From Umezawaea beigongshangensis (lineage in GTDB: Bacteria; Actinomycetota; Actinomycetes; Mycobacteriales; Pseudonocardiaceae), in contig NZ_JAEIOJ010000002.1 in NCBI RefSeq assembly GCF_016464305.1, positions 62,001 through 126,000 on the forward strand: a stretch of DNA of 64,000 nucleotides, read 5' to 3'. The notes under the pieces are model-generated. The model saw only the letters and a list, made by a program, of their open reading frames with translations, was not told where the DNA came from and did not search any database. A program made the translations under genes and the position numbers. Position 1 is the stretch's first letter. Every line of letters begins with the position of its first letter. Of this stretch, positions 60,642 through 64,000 are shown piece after piece.

Positions 60642-60785
60642 CGCGCGTCAGCCGGTGGTGGTGCCGCCCCGGCAGCGCGACGCCGGGCGGCTTCCCCGCG
60701 GGCGATCTCCTCACGGCGGTCGTTCGGCGATCCGCGCAGCGCCTGCCGCCTCCGGGGCGGGGAAGAGAGCAGGACGGGCGCCCGA

Positions 60786-61673
60786 TCACGTCCGGAAGGA
60801 CCGGTCCCCGGTGGACGGTCGCACGTGCGCGGTCGCGCGCAGCAGGCTCAGGGCGGCTTCCGACGGCGAGCCCGGCGCCGCGCTGAGCGCGAGGACCCGC
60901 TGTCCGGACGGGCCCGCCACGTGCAGCGCCTCGAACTGGAGGTCCAGGTCGCCGACCACGGGGTGGCGCAGGTGCTTGGTGCCGGACACGCAGGTCGCCA
61001 CCGGGTGCTGCGCCCACAGCGACGCGAACTCGGGGCTGCGCACGACCAGCTCGCCGATCAGCTCGGTCAGCGCCCGGTCGTCGGCGGCGCGTCCGGCGAC
61101 CAGGCGCAGCGACGCCACGGCGCGGGTCGCCTCGGTCCGCCAGCAGCGGTGCAGGTCGCGGTGGTGGGGGTCCAGGAACAGCATCGCCGTGAGGTTGGGC
61201 CGGTCGGCGATCCGGTCCGGCGCGTCGCGGTCGAGGTGCCCGGCGTAGAGCTGGTGGCCCAGCGCGTTCCAGGCGAGCACCTCGGTGCGCGGGCCCAGCA
61301 CGAGGGCCGGGACGTCGGTCATGGCGTCGACGAGCTGCCTGGTCCCCGGTCGCGCGACGGCGGGCCGCTCCGGCGGGCGGCGCTTCGCGCGGGCCGGCCG
61401 GGCGAGGTCGTGCAGGTGCGCGCGCTCGTCGTCGTCGAGGCCGAGCGCGGTCGCCACCGCGTCGATCACCGACTCCGAGGCGTTCGTGCTGTGCCCCTGC
61501 TCCAGGCGGGTGTAGTAGGTGAGGCTGACCCCGGCGAGCATCGCCAGCTCCTCGCGGCGCAGGCCGGGGACGCGGCGCTCGCCGTGCCAGAGGACGCCGA
61601 CGTCCTCCGGCCGGACGGCGGCCCGTCTGCCGCGCAGGAACTCGCCGAGTCGGGTACCGCGTGCTCGATCCAC
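60786..61673 (-). CDS. XRE/MmyB-type regulator
   Basis: 295 residues from GTG 61673, GGGGGAG upstream. Helix-turn-helix: RTRLGEFLRGRRAAVRP-type front, VPGLRREELAMLAGVSLTYYTRLEQGHSTNASESVIDAVATALGL; then the MmyB-like ligand-binding domain (VLAWNALGHQLYAGHLD, NLTAMLFLDPHHRDLHRCWRTEATRAVASLRL, LRHPVVGDLDLQFEALHVAGPSGQRVLALSAAPGS), which in this group binds fatty-acid-like ligands. It is divergent from the MFS gene 136 bp away, its probable target. Confidence 0.92.
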   Translation of the reverse strand: MDRARGTRLGEFLRGRRAAVRPEDVGVLWHGERRVPGLRREELAMLAGVSLTYYTRLEQGHSTNASESVIDAVATALGLDDDERAHLHDLARPARAKRRPPERPAVARPGTRQLVDAMTDVPALVLGPRTEVLAWNALGHQLYAGHLDRDAPDRIADRPNLTAMLFLDPHHRDLHRCWRTEATRAVASLRLVAGRAADDRALTELIGELVVRSPEFASLWAQHPVATCVSGTKHLRHPVVGDLDLQFEALHVAGPSGQRVLALSAAPGSPSEAALSLLRATAHVRPSTGDRSFRT

Positions 61674-61809
61674 CACTCCCCCATGTTGCCCCGGCGCGGC
61701 CGTTCGCGGGTGTCCCCGGCAGTGCTGGGCAGAACGGGCACCTGGTTCACCGCGCCGAACGCGCCGACGGTGGCGGTGTCCGATCCCCGTGCACCGAGAG
61801 GTCCTTCCC

Positions 61810-63198
61810 GTGACCGACACCGATCGACGCGTCCCGCCCGCGATGAGCGCGAGGCAGCGGGTGGCGCTCGCCCTGCTGCTCACCGCGAGCTTCACCCTGG
61901 CCGTCGACTTCTCCGTCCTCACCGTCGCCCTGCCCGCCATCGGCTCCGACGTGGGCCTGCCGCTGGAGCACCTCCAGTGGATCGCCACGTCGTTCGCGCT
62001 GTGCTCGGCGGGCTGCACCCTCCTGTTCGGCCGGGTCGCCGACCTGGTCGGCCGTCGCCGCGTCTTCCTGGCGGGCGTGGCGCTGCTGGGGGTCGCGTCC
62101 CTCGCCGGCGGCGTCGCCACCTCACCGGGCGTGCTGCTCGCCGCCCGCGTCGCCCAGGGGCTCGCCACCGCGGCCGTCACCCCGGCGGCGCTGTCGCTGC
62201 TGACCACGTCGTTCCCCGAGGGGCCGCTGCGGGACCGGGCGCTCGGCCTCAACGGCGCGCTGATGGCGGCGGGCTTCACCACCGGGGCGGTGCTGGGCGG
62301 TGTGCTCACCGACCTGCTGAGCTGGCGCTGGGCGTTCTTCCTCAACGTCCCCGTCGCGGTGGCCGTGCTGCTCCTCGCGCCCGCCGTGCTGCCCGCGGAC
62401 GGGCCGGAGCGGCGGGCGCGGCTCGACGTGCTCGGCGCGCTCACCGTCACCTCCGGACTGCTGGCCGTCGTGTTCGGCCTGACGACCGCGGGCCGCACGT
62501 CGTGGACGGACCCGGCCGCGTTCGGCTCCCTGCTCGCCGGTGCCGTGCTGCTGGCCTGGTTCTGGCTGGTCGAGCGGCGAGCCGCCGACCCGCTGGTGCC
62601 GGTGGCGGTCCTGGGGCGCCGCACGGTCGGGTGGGGGAACGTCGTCGGGCTGCTCGCGTTCGCGACCGAGACGTCCCTGGTGTTCCTGCTGACCCTCTAC
62701 CTCCAGGACGTGCTGGGGTACTCGCCGCTCGCCGCCGGGCTGTCCTTCGCCGTCCTGGGCGTGGGCACCGTGCTCGGCGGGGCGGTCGGGCCGCGGCTGA
62801 TCGCGGTGCTGGGCACTCGCAGCACCCTCGTCCTGGGGTCCGGCGTGCAGGCGGTCGCGACCGCGCCGCTGGTGCTGCTCGGCCACGAGCCGGGCTGGAT
62901 CGCGCTGCTGCTCGTCGCGACGTTCGCCGGTGGCGTGGGCAACCTCGTCGCGATCGTCGGCTTCGTCGTCACCGCCACCTCGGGGCTGCCGGACCGGGAG
63001 CAGGGCCTCGCCACGGGTCTCGCGACCACCAGCCAGCAGATCGGCATCACGACGGGCATCCCGGTGATGAGCGCGGTCGTCACGGCCCGGCTCGACGGCG
63101 GCGTGCTGAGCGGGATCACCGCGGCCGTGGGCGTCAACGCGGCGCTGTGCGCGCTCACCGCGGTGCTGGCCGCCGTGTTCCTGCGCCCCGGCAGGTAG
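61810..63198 (+). CDS. MFS exporter next to the XRE regulator
   Basis: 462 residues from GTG 61810, GAGAGG upstream. Fourteen-helix DHA2 type: FTLAVDFSVLTVALPAIGSDVGLPLEHLQWIATSFALCSAGCTLLFGRVADLVGRRRVFLAG (motif A), GVLTDLLSWRWAFFLNVPVAV (motif C). Probably a drug or metabolite exporter regulated by the divergent XRE protein. Confidence 0.92.
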   Translation: MTDTDRRVPPAMSARQRVALALLLTASFTLAVDFSVLTVALPAIGSDVGLPLEHLQWIATSFALCSAGCTLLFGRVADLVGRRRVFLAGVALLGVASLAGGVATSPGVLLAARVAQGLATAAVTPAALSLLTTSFPEGPLRDRALGLNGALMAAGFTTGAVLGGVLTDLLSWRWAFFLNVPVAVAVLLLAPAVLPADGPERRARLDVLGALTVTSGLLAVVFGLTTAGRTSWTDPAAFGSLLAGAVLLAWFWLVERRAADPLVPVAVLGRRTVGWGNVVGLLAFATETSLVFLLTLYLQDVLGYSPLAAGLSFAVLGVGTVLGGAVGPRLIAVLGTRSTLVLGSGVQAVATAPLVLLGHEPGWIALLLVATFAGGVGNLVAIVGFVVTATSGLPDREQGLATGLATTSQQIGITTGIPVMSAVVTARLDGGVLSGITAAVGVNAALCALTAVLAAVFLRPGR

Positions 63199-63254
63199 CG
63201 CCGCGGCGGTCCGGGCGTCTCACCCGGTGGCGGCCGGGAGGTAGGGTCGGTGGC

Positions 63255-64000
63255 GTGGGGAAGGTCGTGCGCATCGGTGTGTTCTACGACGGCACGTGGT
63301 TCGCCTACCTGAGCGACTTCTACGCCACCGTCCACCCGCGCGCGGCCCGCATCGCCCTCGACGGCCTGCACGACGCGCTGCGCTGGTACGCGCACACCGA
63401 GACCGGCGGCGACCTCGCCGACTGCCGCGTGCAGGAGGCGCACTACGTCCGCGGGCGCATCGCCACCCCGGCGACGTCCTTCGACGCCGTCCTGGCCGCC
63501 GCCGGGGTCGCCCGGCACGACCTGCCGCTGCACGGCGGCAAGGAGAAGGGCGTGGACGTCCACCTCGCGCTGGAGGTCTGGGACCGCGCCACCACCGCGC
63601 CGCTGGACCAGGTCGTGCTGATCACCGGCGACGCCGACTTCGCGCCGCTGGTGACCCGGCTGGTCGCGCGCGGCGTGCAGGTGGTCGTGCCGGTCGCCGA
63701 CCCCGACCCGGCCACCTTCCCCGTCCTGCCCCCGTCGGCCTCGACGCCGCGCACCGCCGCGCCGCTGCGGGCCGCGGCCACCCGCACCCCCGCCTTCGAC
63801 GCCCTGTTCGCCGCCGCCGAGCGCTCCGGCGTTCCCCTGCGCAGTCCGTTCGTGCGCTCCACCGCGGTCGTGGCCTCCCCCGCCGGCGCTCCGCGCGGCC
63901 GCCGCCGCGGCACCGTGACCGGCTGGCGCGCGGGGCAGCCGCACGGGTTCATCACCGACAGCCGCGGCGCGTCGTGGTTCGTGTCGCGCGACCAGCTGCC
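63255..64000 (+). CDS. NYN-domain nuclease, 3' end cut by window
   Basis: Frame open from GTG 63255 to the window end (248 codons seen). TAGGGT lies seven bases before the start, fitting a leaderless transcript. The NYN (PIN-like) fold: IGVFYDGTWFAYLSDFYATVHP (first acidic site), LHGGKEKGVDVHLALEVWDRA and LDQVVLITGDADFAPLVTRLVARGVQVVV (second and third Asp), the metal-binding residues of single-strand RNA nucleases. Near the end GRRRGTVTGWRAGQPHGFITDSRGASWFVSRDQLP looks like a cold-shock-type nucleic-acid-binding domain. Likely an RNA nuclease in regulation or quality control. Confidence 0.88.
   Translation, partial: MGKVVRIGVFYDGTWFAYLSDFYATVHPRAARIALDGLHDALRWYAHTETGGDLADCRVQEAHYVRGRIATPATSFDAVLAAAGVARHDLPLHGGKEKGVDVHLALEVWDRATTAPLDQVVLITGDADFAPLVTRLVARGVQVVVPVADPDPATFPVLPPSASTPRTAAPLRAAATRTPAFDALFAAAERSGVPLRSPFVRSTAVVASPAGAPRGRRRGTVTGWRAGQPHGFITDSRGASWFVSRDQL

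Overview
The window is very GC-rich DNA with GC at nearly every third codon position, many GTG starts, Shine-Dalgarno sites of the GGAGG type and several leaderless-looking promoters. It carries F420/Ddn-type, P450 plus 3Fe-4S ferredoxin, PucR, DUF998 and CBM2/CBM56 genes. This points to the chromosome of a filamentous actinomycete, most likely of the Pseudonocardiales (Saccharothrix/Actinosynnema/Lentzea type). The genus is inferred from gene style, not from a marker gene. I see no tRNA, rRNA, insertion sequence, prophage or CRISPR array.

Layout. 1-5.3 kb: secreted GH35 (cut by the window edge) and secreted GH3 with CBM6-like tail, under a promoter flanked by two identical operators. 5.4-6.4 kb: ArsR/SRPBCC pair with two operators. 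6.4-8.2 kb: methyltransferase, CDGSH protein and haem-oxygenase-like iron protein. 8.3-13.6 kb: GCS2 ligase, CBM48 protein, TetR, P450, ferredoxin, drug exporter. 13.8-16.2 kb: large secreted CBM56/beta-helix protein with a perfect palindromic operator. 16.5-18.3 kb: SRAP protein and a Ddn-hemerythrin fusion. 18.5-23.9 kb: five-gene operon of J-domain pseudokinase, VWA protein, divergent PurA paralogue, NrtR-like NUDIX protein and MFS pump, the best candidate for an undescribed system. 24-30.6 kb: ilvD, then an operon of M20 amidohydrolase, GNAT acyltransferase, enolase-superfamily racemase and PucR regulator that fits the D- to L-amino acid conversion pathway.

30.7-38.6 kb: secreted aldose epimerase, PAP2/histidine kinase/response regulator operon, DUF6892-like protein, luciferase-type oxidoreductase, a decayed gene and a FetB-like permease. 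38.8-49.8 kb: malectin protein, small conserved proteins, DUF4832 secreted protein, MBL hydrolase, GH10-CBM2 xylanase with an elaborate control region, a small-membrane-protein cluster, and an ArsR-VOC-SRPBCC operon whose last gene is broken at a 24-bp palindrome. 49.8-54.2 kb: MFS pump, TetR, alpha/beta hydrolase, small repeat protein, LuxR protein. 54.3-60.6 kb: sugar ABC importer (without ATPase) plus cytoplasmic GH35, divergent from its LacI regulator, with two TGTTTnCGCAAACA operators. 60.8-64 kb: XRE regulator, MFS pump and a NYN nuclease cut by the window end.

Theme. Carbohydrate use dominates: two GH35, GH3, GH10-CBM2, CBM56/beta-helix, DUF4832, malectin, secreted GalM and one ABC importer. 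Most have LacI-like palindromes upstream, and identical or near-identical operators recur at distant sites, suggesting one regulon. A second theme is small regulator-plus-effector pairs (ArsR/SRPBCC, TetR/MFS, TetR/P450, XRE/MFS). Two families of intergenic repeats (GAGTnGAGCGTTC) and many strong stem-loop terminators separate the units.
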